Assembly (NCBI RefSeq): GCF_012726265.1
Contig: NZ_JAASAG010000007.1
Location: 372,001 to 436,000 of the forward strand
Direction of reading: 5' to 3'
DNA length: 64,000 bases
DNA from: Streptomyces sp. HNM0575
GTDB taxonomy: Bacteria > Actinomycetota > Actinomycetes > Streptomycetales > Streptomycetaceae
Position 1 is the first letter of the stretch. Every line of letters starts with the position of its first letter. The notes beneath the pieces were generated by a model, which worked only from the letters and a program-made list of their open reading frames with translations, was not told where the DNA came from and made no database searches. Both the position numbers and the translations under genes were made by a program. Shown here piece by piece: positions 43,218 to 51,885 of the stretch.

Positions 43218-44863
43218 GCCTCACGCACTCGCTCGCCCCGGCCACGGGGCAGGTGCAGCTGGCGGCCGCGGGCGCAAGCCAGCACCGCACCCTGATCGTC
43301 ACGCTCTTCATCGTCTTCGTCCTGCTCACGCTCGGCATCACGGTGTGGGCCGGCCGCAAGACGAAGGACGCCACCGACTTCTACGCCGGCGGCCGTGAGT
43401 TCAGCGGTCTCCAGAACGGTCTGGCGATCTCCGGCGACTACATGTCGGCCGCGTCGTTCCTCGGCATCGCAGGCGCCATCTCGCTGGCCGGGTACGACGG
43501 CTTCCTCTACTCCATCGGGTTCCTGGTGGCGTGGCTGGTGGCCCTCGTGCTCGTCGCCGAGCCGCTGCGCAACTCCGGCCGCTACACGATGGGCGACGTC
43601 CTCGCGTTCCGGATGCGCCAGCGTCCCGTCCGTACCGCGGCCGGCATCTCCACGATCGTCGTCTCGATCTTCTACCTGCTCGCCCAGATGGTCGGCGCGG
43701 GCGCGCTCGTCGCCCTGCTGCTGGGCATCACCGGCGACACGGGCAAGAACCTGATCGTCGTCCTGGTCGGCGTCGTGATGGTGCTGTACGTGACGATCGG
43801 CGGCATGAAGGGCACCACCTGGGTGCAGATGATCAAGGCCTGCCTGCTCATCGGCGGGACCCTCGTCGTCACCGTGCTGGTGTTCCACAAGTTCCACTAC
43901 AACCTCTCCAGCCTGCTCGGCGCCGCCGCGGAGAACAGCGGCAAGGGCGCGGCCTTCCTGGAGCCGGGTCTGAAGTACGGGGTGACCACGACCTCGAAGA
44001 TCGACTTCATCTCCCTGGGGCTGGCGCTGGTGCTCGGCACCGCCGGGCTGCCGCACATCCTGATCCGCTTCTACACCGTCCCGACGGCCAAGGCGGCCCG
44101 CAAATCGGTGAACTGGGCGATCGGCATCATCGGCGTCTTCTACCTGATGACCATCGCGCTGGGCTTCGGCGCGGCGGCGCTGCTCTCGCAGGACACGATC
44201 ATCGGCTCCGACAAGGCGGGCAACACCGCGGCACCGCTGCTCGCGCAGGAGATCGGCGGCGGCGCGGACTCGACCGGAGGGGCGATCCTGCTCGCGATGA
44301 TCTCGGCCGTCGCCTTCGCGACGATCCTGGCGGTGGTCGCCGGGCTCACCCTCGCCTCGTCGTCGTCGTTCGCGCACGACCTGTACGCGAACGTCATCCG
44401 CAAGGGACAGGCGACCGAGAAGGAGGAGGTCAGCGCGGCCCGCATCTCCTCGGTCGTGATCGGCGCGGTGGCGATCGGCCTCGGCATCTTCGCCGGCGGG
44501 CTGAACGTCGCGGGACTCGTCGCGCTCGCCTTCGCGGTGGCCGCTTCGGCGAACCTGCCGACGATCCTCTACAGCCTGTTCTGGAAGCGCTTCACCACGC
44601 GGGGCGCGCTGTGGTCGATCTACGGCGGTCTCATCTCGTCGGTGGTGCTGGTGTTCTTCTCGCCGGTCGTCACGAGCAAGCCGACGTCGATGTTCCCCGA
44701 CGCCGACTTCGCGCTCTTCCCGCTGGAGAACCCGGGGCTGGTCTCGATCCCGCTCGGCTTCCTGCTGGGCTGGATCGGCTCCGTCGTCTCCAAGGAGGAA
44801 GAGGCGGTCAAGAAGCACGCCGAACTGGAGGTGCGTTCGCTCACGGGCCACGGCGCGCTCTGA
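43214..44863 (+). CDS. actP: Cation/acetate symporter ActP
   Basis: Sodium:solute symporter family, 549 aa with about 13 spans. Family landmarks: ATDFYAGGREFSGLQNGLAI, SGDYMSAASFLGIAG, GTAGLPHILIRFYTVPTAKA, and ASSSSFAHDLYANVIRKGQ. It imports acetate and other short monocarboxylates. It is coupled to the DUF485 gene by a 4-bp overlap. Ends 106 bp before moaA. Confidence 0.93.
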   Translation: MSLTHSLAPATGQVQLAAAGASQHRTLIVTLFIVFVLLTLGITVWAGRKTKDATDFYAGGREFSGLQNGLAISGDYMSAASFLGIAGAISLAGYDGFLYSIGFLVAWLVALVLVAEPLRNSGRYTMGDVLAFRMRQRPVRTAAGISTIVVSIFYLLAQMVGAGALVALLLGITGDTGKNLIVVLVGVVMVLYVTIGGMKGTTWVQMIKACLLIGGTLVVTVLVFHKFHYNLSSLLGAAAENSGKGAAFLEPGLKYGVTTTSKIDFISLGLALVLGTAGLPHILIRFYTVPTAKAARKSVNWAIGIIGVFYLMTIALGFGAAALLSQDTIIGSDKAGNTAAPLLAQEIGGGADSTGGAILLAMISAVAFATILAVVAGLTLASSSSFAHDLYANVIRKGQATEKEEVSAARISSVVIGAVAIGLGIFAGGLNVAGLVALAFAVAASANLPTILYSLFWKRFTTRGALWSIYGGLISSVVLVFFSPVVTSKPTSMFPDADFALFPLENPGLVSIPLGFLLGWIGSVVSKEEEAVKKHAELEVRSLTGHGAL

Positions 44864-44969
44864 GAGACACCACGGCGACGGGACGCCATCGACTTCAACG
44901 AAGTGTTGAATGTCGGTGGCGTCCCGTACGCTGCGAAGCATCGGCACAACCGTGGGAAGGCCGCCACCA

Positions 44970-45959
44970 ATGCTGCTCGACACTTACGGCCGGGTCGCCA
45001 CAGACTTGCGCGTTTCGCTGACCGACCGCTGCAATCTGCGCTGCACGTACTGCATGCCCGAGGAGGGCTTGCAGTGGCTTGCCAAGCCGGAGTTGCTCAC
45101 CGACGACGAGATCGTCCGCCTGGTCCGGGTCGCCGTGAGCGAACTCGGCGTCGAGGAAGTCCGGTTCACAGGTGGCGAGCCGCTGCTGCGGCCCGGGCTC
45201 GTCGGCATCGTCGAGCGCTGCGCGGACCTGCCGCGGCGCCCGCGGCTGTCCCTCACGACGAACGGCATAGGCCTGGAGCGTACGGCGGTCGCCCTGCGCG
45301 ACGCCGGTCTCGACAGGGTCAACGTCTCGCTGGACACGCTCGATTCGGACGTCTTCCAGAGGATGACCCGGCGCAAGCGCCACGCCGACGTGCTGCGCGG
45401 CCTGGCCGCAGCGCATGAGGCGGGCCTGACTCCCGTGAAGGTCAACTCCGTTCTGATGCCGGGGCTGAACGACTCGGAGGCGCCCGAGTTGCTGGCGTGG
45501 GCCATGGCCCACGACTACGAACTGCGCTTCATCGAGCAGATGCCGCTCGACGCCCAGCACGGCTGGCAGCGCGACGGCATGATCACCGCGGCGGACATCC
45601 TGGAGTCGCTGCGCACCCGGTTCACCCTCACCACCGAGGGCGAGGAGGAGCGCGGCTCGGCGCCCGCCGAGCGCTGGATCGTCGACGGCGGACCGCACCG
45701 CGTCGGCGTCATCGCCTCGGTCACCAGGCCCTTCTGCCGCGCCTGCGACCGTACGAGGCTGACGGCGGACGGGCAGGTGCGCACCTGCCTCTTCGCCACC
45801 GAGGAGTCCGATCTGCGCGGCGCGCTCCGCTCCGGCGCCGACGACGGGGAGATCGCGGCGCGTTGGCGGCTGGCGATGTGGGGCAAGAAGGCCGGCGCCG
45901 GCATCGACGACCCGTCCTTCGTCCAGCCCGACCGTCCGATGTCAGCCATCGGCGGCTGA
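44970..45959 (+). CDS. moaA: GTP 3',8-cyclase MoaA
   Basis: Radical-SAM enzyme of molybdenum cofactor biosynthesis that turns GTP into 3',8-cyclo-GTP. The radical-SAM cluster CNLRCTYCMPEEG, FTGGEPLLRPG, and the C-terminal second cluster (FCRACDRTRLTADGQVRTCLF) are present, and the protein ends in Gly-Gly as expected. ATG 44970 gives 329 aa; an upstream ATG at 44910 adds an unlikely 20 residues. Its 3' end overlaps the convergent gene by 18 bp. Confidence 0.95.
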   Translation: MLLDTYGRVATDLRVSLTDRCNLRCTYCMPEEGLQWLAKPELLTDDEIVRLVRVAVSELGVEEVRFTGGEPLLRPGLVGIVERCADLPRRPRLSLTTNGIGLERTAVALRDAGLDRVNVSLDTLDSDVFQRMTRRKRHADVLRGLAAAHEAGLTPVKVNSVLMPGLNDSEAPELLAWAMAHDYELRFIEQMPLDAQHGWQRDGMITAADILESLRTRFTLTTEGEEERGSAPAERWIVDGGPHRVGVIASVTRPFCRACDRTRLTADGQVRTCLFATEESDLRGALRSGADDGEIAARWRLAMWGKKAGAGIDDPSFVQPDRPMSAIGG

Positions 45960-46253
45960 GGGCCCGGACCGGCCGCCGCTCTCTTCCCACTCGGCGAGGC
46001 GTACGACGTCCTTGAGGAAGCCCCGGATGTCCAGGAAGGACGACAGGTGCTCCCGGTGTTCGTCGCACGCCAGCCATGTCTTGCGGCGCTCGGGCGTGTG
46101 CAGCTTGGGGTTGTTCCAGGCCAGCACCCACACGGCCGGCGCGCGGCACCCCTTGGCCGAGCAGATCACGGTCCCGGGCCCGGCGGCGCCGCCGAGCGGC
46201 TGCGAGGGGAGGCCGGGAGAAGACGAGTTCGGAGAAGAAGACACGGTCCCCAT
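45942..46253 (-). CDS. Small conserved hypothetical protein convergent with moaA
   Basis: A 103-aa protein of unknown role. Cysteines in VICSAKGCRAPAVWVLAWNN and the later LACDEH suggest a small metal-binding fold; the rest is hydrophilic. ATG 46253 is used; an upstream start at 46295 adds unlikely residues. It overlaps the end of moaA by 18 bp tail to tail. Confidence 0.72.
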   Translation of the reverse strand: MGTVSSSPNSSSPGLPSQPLGGAAGPGTVICSAKGCRAPAVWVLAWNNPKLHTPERRKTWLACDEHREHLSSFLDIRGFLKDVVRLAEWEESGGRSGPSAADG

Positions 46254-46458
46254 CCAACACCCGGGCCCGGACGACAAGCGACGCCGGGCAGCCACGGGGG
46301 GAGCCGCCCGGCGTCGGTCTGTCGCTCCGACGGGGGATGCGGAGCGCTTATGAAGTATGGCACGGGGAGGCCCGTGAGGTGCAGCCGAACAACATGATTG
46401 ATCTGAGCTTTTCTTGAGCTTTTACCGCCGCGCCGGCTTCCGTCCGGCCGCGAGTGCT

Positions 46459-46815
46459 TCAACTGCGGTCGCCCGAAGCCCCGTCGGGGGCCCTCCCGTC
46501 CGCTTCCGGTACGGCGTCGGAGGCCGTGAGCGCGGGCCGCTGGTGAGTGGGCACGAAGGCCGACGGCATCGAACTCGGGTTCTCCCGGCCCGCGTTGGCG
46601 ACCACCACCGCCACGTACGGCAGCAGCGCGCCCACCACGAGAGTCACAACGGCCAGCGGACGCTCCACGTTCCACAGCAGCACGGTCAGCAGCACCGAGG
46701 CGGTGCGGATCAGCATCGAGATGACGTAACGCCGCTGCCTGCCGCGTACGTCGTCCTCCAGCGACTGACGGGCTCCGGTGATCTGGAAGACCTCGGCCTC
46801 GCGCCGCTTCCGCAT
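46459..46815 (-). CDS. DUF3099 family membrane protein
   Basis: A 118-aa protein that starts with a charged stretch (RKRREAEVFQITGARQSLEDD), then has two spans (RYVISMLIRTASVLLTVLLW and LAVVTLVVGALLPYVAVVVA) and a disordered tail. This layout fits DUF3099, common in actinobacteria. ATG 46815 is chosen; GTG 46827 is an alternative. Function unknown. Confidence 0.8.
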   Translation of the reverse strand: MRKRREAEVFQITGARQSLEDDVRGRQRRYVISMLIRTASVLLTVLLWNVERPLAVVTLVVGALLPYVAVVVANAGRENPSSMPSAFVPTHQRPALTASDAVPEADGRAPDGASGDRS

Positions 46816-47065
46816 CACTCTCACCACCTCACCCGGTGCCTGGTCGCCCGGCCTTCCGGCAGGGTCCGGCTTCTCTCACGGTACGCCTCGACTCGGACGT
46901 GTTCGAGAGCGGGCTGCTCTGTGGGGCGGACCGTGCGGCCTGCGACGGGACGCGTACGGCCTAGTCCGCAATGCGGCGTAGGCCCCGCGGCCCCAAGCTG
47001 GCGGCGCACGGTGCGGCGGGCACCGTGCGCCGCGCACGCGTGCTCCGGCAGGACTCGGAGGTCCG

Positions 47066-47356
47066 ATGAACTGGTTGTGGGCGATCATCGTGGGACTCGT
47101 GCTGGGCGTACTCGCCCGCGCGATCATCCCGGGGCGGCAGGCCATCCCGCTCTGGCTGACGGTGGTCTTCGGTCTCCTCGGCGGAGTGCTCGGCAACGCC
47201 GTGGCCACATGGGCCGGCGTGGGCACCACGAGTGGCTTCGACTGGATCCGCCACGGCCTCCAACTCGGCGGCGCCGTACTGCTGGTGGCGCTCGGCTCGC
47301 CGCTGTGGGGAAGCATCAGGGGCAGGAACCGGAGGGGGCAGCGGGCCCGGATGTGA
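47066..47356 (+). CDS. GlsB/YeaQ/YmgE-type stress membrane protein
   Basis: A 96-aa protein with three short hydrophobic spans (LWAIIVGLVLGVLARAIIPG, LWLTVVFGLLGGVLGNAVAT and LQLGGAVLLVALGSPLWG), the transglycosylase-associated / GlsB pattern. ATG 47066 has GGAGGT 6 nt upstream. Usually linked with general or envelope stress; no partner gene adjoins it. Confidence 0.85.
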   Translation: MNWLWAIIVGLVLGVLARAIIPGRQAIPLWLTVVFGLLGGVLGNAVATWAGVGTTSGFDWIRHGLQLGGAVLLVALGSPLWGSIRGRNRRGQRARM

Positions 47357-47394
47357 CCGAGGCGGCCTGGGCGCGCGCCCGCACTCGGGCTGCC

Positions 47395-47525
47395 AGGAGC
47401 CGGGCCGCCCGCACCCGGGCCGTCCGCACCCGGGCCGTCCGCACCCGGGCCGTCCGCACCCGGGCCGTCCGCACCCGGGCCGCCCGTACTCGGGCTGCCC
47501 GCACCCGGGCCGTCCGGAGCCGGAG
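47395..47525. repeat. 15-bp tandem repeat array
   Basis: About eight to nine head-to-tail copies of GCACCCGGGCCGTCC with few changes, between the stop codons of two convergent genes. There are no spacers, so this is a minisatellite and not a CRISPR. The rest of the 263-bp gap shows only GC-rich low-complexity sequence. Confidence 0.85.
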
Positions 47526-47619
47526 CCCAAAGCCCAAAGCCCGGAGCCGGGCGAGAGCCGGACCCCGGGGCCCGGACCCCGAAGCCTCAGGGCCCGCTCA
47601 CTGCCCCCCCCGGTACCGG

Positions 47620-49035
47620 TCAGAGGCCTTCGATCTGTGCGATCTTCCGGCCCGCCTTGAGGTACACCGTCCCGCCGACGCCCGCCTCGTCCAGCTTCTC
47701 CGGCACGACCTCGCCGAGCGGACGCAGCGCATCCGCCTCGGGCAGCACGATGCTGTGCTGCTCGCCGCCGTCGGCGGGCTCGACGACGAGCCGCAGCCCG
47801 TTCTGCTTGGCCATGCGACGGGCGGCCGAGGCGCTCGGGGTGAACTCCAGCACCTTCGTGAGGATCGCCGCGACGCCCTCGCCGCCGTGCTCCGCGGCGT
47901 CCACCGTCGGCAGCGTCTCCACGTCCGAGAAGGACTTCTTCGAGAACTGCGCCGTGAAGTGCGCACGGGCCGACTTGGCGGCCTCCGCGCCGTGCAGCGC
48001 CGAGACGACCTCGCCCGCCAGCACCTTCTTCAGGTCCATCGGGTGCAGCGTCCCGGCCTCGATACGGGCGACGACCCGGTCGGTCTCCGCGTCCGTCCAC
48101 TCCGTCCAGGCGCGCAGGTACGGCACCATCAGCCGGTCCGGAATCGACATGATCTTGCCGTACACGTCGTCCGCACCGGCGGTCAGGCCGATGTAGTTCT
48201 CCTTCGACTTCGACATCTTCGCGCCCGAGCCGTCCGTGCCCTCGATCAGCGGCATGGTGGCGATCATCTGCGGGCGCTGCCCGTGCAGTTCCATCAGGCG
48301 GCGCCCCATCTGCATGTTCAACAGCTGGTCGACGCCGCCGAGTTCGATGTCGCAGTCCAGCTCGACGGAGTCGAGCGCCATCGCCACCGGGTAGATCAGC
48401 TCGGACATCGTCAGCCCGGAGCCCTGCGCGAGCCTGTTGCGGAAGTCCTCGCGCTGGAGCAGCGCGGAGGCGGGCACCTGCGCGAGCAGCGTGATCAGCT
48501 GCGCGAAGCCGATCTCGCCCAGCCAGTCGCTGTTGTTGCGGAAACTGACATTCTCGAAGTCGAAGAACGGCCTGACCTGGTCCTGGTAGCCGGACAGGTT
48601 CTTCGCGATGTCCTCGTCCGTCAGCGCGGGCCTTTCTGCCGTACGCCCCGAAGGGTCGCCGATCTTCGCCGTGAAGTCGCCGATGATCAGCGTGACATCG
48701 TGCCCCATGCGCTGGAAACGGCTGAGGATGATCATCGGCACCGTGTGGCCCAGATGAACGTCGGCTGCGGTCGGGTCGATGCCGAGCTTCACATGCAGGC
48801 CCTTGCCCTGCGCCTGCTTGGCCTCGATCGCCTCGGCGAGCTTCTCCTCCGACGGCAGCACCTCAACCGCGCGCGCACCGATCAGCGCGGCCTGCTCCTT
48901 CGCCGGGAGATCGCTCAGATCCAGATAGCGCCGCGACCCCGTCTCGGCGAGCAGCTGCTCGACGGTGGCGTCGGAGGAGAGGTCCTGGTCCAGCAGCAGG
49001 CTGGCGCGCTGTACGGAGTCGCCGAGGCGTGTCAC
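47620..49035 (-). CDS. tyrS: Tyrosyl-tRNA synthetase
   Basis: Class I aminoacyl-tRNA synthetase, 471 aa counting from GTG 49035; CAGGA lies upstream. The HIGH-type motif is ADVHLGHTVP, the KMSKS loop is GAKMSKSKEN, and the tyrosine-binding YPVAMALDSVELDCDIELGG segment is present. The C-terminal ~65 residues form the S4 RNA-binding domain (ASAARRMAKQNGLRLV, VYLKAGRKIAQIEG). The motif layout fits the longer TyrZ/TyrRS form of actinobacteria. Confidence 0.96.
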   Translation of the reverse strand: MTRLGDSVQRASLLLDQDLSSDATVEQLLAETGSRRYLDLSDLPAKEQAALIGARAVEVLPSEEKLAEAIEAKQAQGKGLHVKLGIDPTAADVHLGHTVPMIILSRFQRMGHDVTLIIGDFTAKIGDPSGRTAERPALTDEDIAKNLSGYQDQVRPFFDFENVSFRNNSDWLGEIGFAQLITLLAQVPASALLQREDFRNRLAQGSGLTMSELIYPVAMALDSVELDCDIELGGVDQLLNMQMGRRLMELHGQRPQMIATMPLIEGTDGSGAKMSKSKENYIGLTAGADDVYGKIMSIPDRLMVPYLRAWTEWTDAETDRVVARIEAGTLHPMDLKKVLAGEVVSALHGAEAAKSARAHFTAQFSKKSFSDVETLPTVDAAEHGGEGVAAILTKVLEFTPSASAARRMAKQNGLRLVVEPADGGEQHSIVLPEADALRPLGEVVPEKLDEAGVGGTVYLKAGRKIAQIEGL

Positions 49036-49323
49036 GTTCTGTCCTGGGGATAGAAGCGGATCGGTTTCGCCGCAGAGTCTATTGGTGTGCGGGCGGTGAC
49101 CGGCCACGGCCGCCGGTGCACCGCGGGCCACCGCCCCCTCCGCCGGCACCGGCGGATGTCCGCAGGCGTCTGTGGAGATCCCACAGCAGGCCGTACGGCC
49201 CCCTGTCGCAGCCCGATTCCCTGAATCGCCCCGCGCACATATAGCTTTCCTAGGGACAGACACCGGCCGCCTCCTCGTCACGCACGCGGCAGCGCGGGAG
49301 ATCGCAGAAAGGGTGGTCCGACC

Positions 49324-50043
49324 TTGAGCCGCTCGGTACTCGTCACGGGAGGCAACCGCGGCATCGGCCTCGCCATCGCACGGGCCTTCGCCGAAGCGGG
49401 GGACGACGTCGCCGTCACCTACCGTACGGGCGAGCCCCCCAAGGAACTCGCGGACCTCGGCTGCCTCGCGGTCCGGTGCGACATCACCGACCCCGAACAG
49501 GTGGAGAGGGCCTACAAGGAGATCGAGGAGAAGCAGGGCCCGGTGGAGGTGCTCGTCGCCAACGCCGGTGTGACCCGCGACCAGTTGCTGCTGCGGATGT
49601 CCGAGGAGGACTTCGCCGCCGTCGTGGAGACCAACCTCACCGGCACCTTCCGCGTGGTCAAGCGCGCCACCAAGCGGATGCTGCGCGCGCGCAGCGGCCG
49701 CGTCGTGCTGATCTCCTCCGTCGTCGGGCTGCTCGGTTCGGCGGGACAGACCAACTACGCGGCCTCAAAGGCGGGTCTCATCGGGTTCGCGCGGTCGCTC
49801 GCCCGTGAACTGGGCTCCCGCAACATCACCTGCAACGTGATAGCGCCGGGCTTCGTCGAGACCGACATGACGAACGTGCTCACCGACGAGCAGCGCGCGA
49901 ACATCGTCAAGCAGGTTCCGCTGGGCCGCTACGCCCGGCCGGAGGAGGTCGCCGCCTCCGTCCGCTTCCTCGCCTCCGAGGAGGCCGCGTACATCACCGG
50001 AGCCGTCATTCCTGTCGACGGCGGATTGGGCATGGGGCACTGA
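49324..50043 (+). CDS. fabG: 3-oxoacyl-ACP reductase FabG
   Basis: NADPH-dependent FAS-II reductase, 239 aa. Cofactor motif TGGNRGIG, NAG of VLVANAGVTRDQ, catalytic Ser in VLISSVVGLLG, and YAASK (Tyr/Lys) are all present, as is the terminal TGAVIPVDGGLGMGH. It starts with the rare codon TTG (49324), with AAAGGGTGG upstream. It is followed one base later by fabI, the same pairing as mabA-inhA in mycobacteria. Confidence 0.94.
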   Translation: MSRSVLVTGGNRGIGLAIARAFAEAGDDVAVTYRTGEPPKELADLGCLAVRCDITDPEQVERAYKEIEEKQGPVEVLVANAGVTRDQLLLRMSEEDFAAVVETNLTGTFRVVKRATKRMLRARSGRVVLISSVVGLLGSAGQTNYAASKAGLIGFARSLARELGSRNITCNVIAPGFVETDMTNVLTDEQRANIVKQVPLGRYARPEEVAASVRFLASEEAAYITGAVIPVDGGLGMGH

Positions 50044-50044
50044 G

Positions 50045-50815
50045 ATGAGCGGAATCCTCGCAGGCAAGCGCATCCTCGTCACGGGCGTGCTGACGGAGGG
50101 GTCGATCGCCTTCCACGCGGCGAAGATCGCGCAGGAGGAGGGCGCGGAGGTCGTGCTCACCGGCTTCGGCCGGCTGACCCTGGTGCAGCGCATCGCCAAG
50201 CGCCTCCCCAAGGAGGCGCCCGTGATCGAGCTGGACGTCACGAACCAGGAGCACCTGGACTCCCTCGCGGAGAAGATCGGCGAGCACCTGGGGGAGGGCG
50301 CCGGGCTCGACGGGATCGTGCACTCCATCGCCTTCGGGCCGCAGGGCGCGTTCAACTTCCTGGAGGCGAGCTGGGAGGACGTCGGCACGGCCGTACAGGT
50401 CTCCGCGTACTCGCTGAAGTCCCTGACCACGGCCTGCCTTCCGCTGATGACACGGGGCGGTTCGGTCGTCGGGCTCACCTTCGACGCGCAGATCGCGTGG
50501 CCCAAGTACGACTGGATGGGCGTCGCCAAGGCCGCACTTGAGTCCACCAACCGCTATCTGGCCCGCGATCTGGGCGGGCGCAACGTGCGCTGCAACCTCG
50601 TCTCGGCCGGCCCCATCAAGTCCATGGCTGCCAAGTCCATCCCGGGCTTCGAGGAGTTGGCGGACGTGTGGAACCACCGGGCCCCGATCGGCTGGGACCT
50701 GACCGACCCGGATCCGGCGGGACGCGGCGTCGTGGGACTGCTCTCCGACTTCTTCCCGAAGACGACCGGGGAGATCGTGCACGTCGACGGCGGCGTGCAC
50801 ATGATGGGCGCCTGA
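50045..50815 (+). CDS. fabI: Enoyl-ACP reductase FabI/InhA type
   Basis: NADH-dependent reductase of the last FAS-II step, 256 aa. The divergent SDR glycine motif GVLTEGSIAFHAAKIAQ, the YDWMGVAKAALES segment holding the catalytic Tyr and Lys, and HRAPIGWDLTDPDPAG near the C-terminus match InhA. The starting ATG lies immediately after the fabG stop. Confidence 0.94.
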   Translation: MSGILAGKRILVTGVLTEGSIAFHAAKIAQEEGAEVVLTGFGRLTLVQRIAKRLPKEAPVIELDVTNQEHLDSLAEKIGEHLGEGAGLDGIVHSIAFGPQGAFNFLEASWEDVGTAVQVSAYSLKSLTTACLPLMTRGGSVVGLTFDAQIAWPKYDWMGVAKAALESTNRYLARDLGGRNVRCNLVSAGPIKSMAAKSIPGFEELADVWNHRAPIGWDLTDPDPAGRGVVGLLSDFFPKTTGEIVHVDGGVHMMGA

Positions 50816-50903
50816 CGCGCCCCTGACGTCTCCGAGGCTCCTGACACGGCGGGCGTGCGGCCTCCGGCGTGCGCCGTACGCGGCCCGGACCACCGCCGGC
50901 GGA

Positions 50904-51626
50904 CTACGAACTCTCCGCGGACAGCGGGGACTTCGCCTTCCCCGAATTCCCCGGGTCCGAGCCGCAGCGCCACTCCTGGGTGTGGGAGGCGGCCTCACGG
51001 GCCGCCTCCTCCGCGTCCCCGGCATGGATGGCGCCGATCAGCCCCGCGTGGTCCATGTGCGCCTCGGGACGCAGCTCCTCGCCGATGTCGAGCCGCAGGA
51101 AGTCGCGCATCACCTCGCCGAGATCCGCGTACACGGCCGTCAGCACGTCATTGTGCGAGGCGGCGAGCACGCCCAGGTGGAGTGAGGCGTCGGCCTCGAC
51201 GAAGCGCTCCGCGTCCCCCGACTTCCAGGCCGCCTCGCGCCGTTCGAGCAGCGTGTCCAGCTGCGCAAGATCCTGCCGGGTGCGGCGCAGCGCCGCCAGC
51301 CGCGCCCCGGAGGTCTCCAACGCCTCGCGCATCTCGGCGACATGGTGCGGATCGGCGTCGGCGAAACGCCGTTGCATGACCCCCGCCAGCTCGCTGGTCG
51401 CCACGACGTACGTGCCCGAGCCCTGCCTGATGTCCAGCAGACCGTTGTGCGCGAGCGCCCGTACGGCCTCGCGGACGGTGTTGCGCGCGACCCCCAGCTC
51501 CTCCACCAACTCGGGCTCCGTGGGGATGCGCGTGCCCACCGGCCACTCACCCGAGGTGATCTGCGTACGCAGCGCCGCGATCACCTGGTCGGCGAGGGCG
51601 GAGCGCTGCGGCGAGGACAGGGTCAT
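50904..51626 (-). CDS. FadR-type GntR regulator
   Basis: A 240-aa repressor or activator: winged helix (about 10-75, PTEPELVEELGVARNTVREAV) and FCD domain (about 85-225, EMREALETSGARLAALRR, DASLHLGVLAASHNDVL). ATG 51626 follows GGGAG by 6 nt; the TTG at 51632 is less likely. It is divergent from an MFS transporter whose start region carries a near-palindrome, so it probably controls that gene. Effector unknown. Confidence 0.85.
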   Translation of the reverse strand: MTLSSPQRSALADQVIAALRTQITSGEWPVGTRIPTEPELVEELGVARNTVREAVRALAHNGLLDIRQGSGTYVVATSELAGVMQRRFADADPHHVAEMREALETSGARLAALRRTRQDLAQLDTLLERREAAWKSGDAERFVEADASLHLGVLAASHNDVLTAVYADLGEVMRDFLRLDIGEELRPEAHMDHAGLIGAIHAGDAEEAAREAASHTQEWRCGSDPGNSGKAKSPLSAESS

Positions 51627-51856
51627 CTGCAACTCCCAGTGGCGGTCCGGCGGTTGGGGCCGGTGGCCGGCCGGTCGGGTCCGCTTGATCTGGCGGGTCC
51701 GGCGGGTCCGGCGGGTCCGGCCGACGTGGCCGATGCGGCCGGTGCGGCAGAGCCATTAGATCCGGCGGACCGATCGGATCCGGGGGCGCCGGCCCGTGTT
51801 GAGGCGTTTGTCACGACGGGTTCTCCGGTACCGGGACACCGGTAGGGGTTATTCAT

Positions 51857-51875
51857 CCCATGATTCTATGATGGG
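51857..51875. promoter_or_regulatory. Near-palindromic operator at the MFS gene start
   Basis: CCCATGATTCTATGATGGG pairs at seven of nine positions around a central C. It lies 11 bp before the chosen ATG and 231 bp from the divergent GntR gene. AT-rich symmetry in this GC-rich DNA makes a GntR operator likely. Confidence 0.5.
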
Positions 51876-51885
51876 GTCCATGGTG

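Noticed and set aside
43151..44983. 610-codon minus-strand open frame
   Set aside because: Antisense to actP; the translation is almost entirely Arg/Asp/Gln/His, typical of a shadow frame.
47395..47525. CRISPR-like array
   Set aside because: The 15-bp units are contiguous with no unique spacers, and no cas genes are present.
46414..49053. 879-codon plus-strand open frame
   Set aside because: It runs antisense to tyrS and through the 15-bp minisatellite; no coding evidence.
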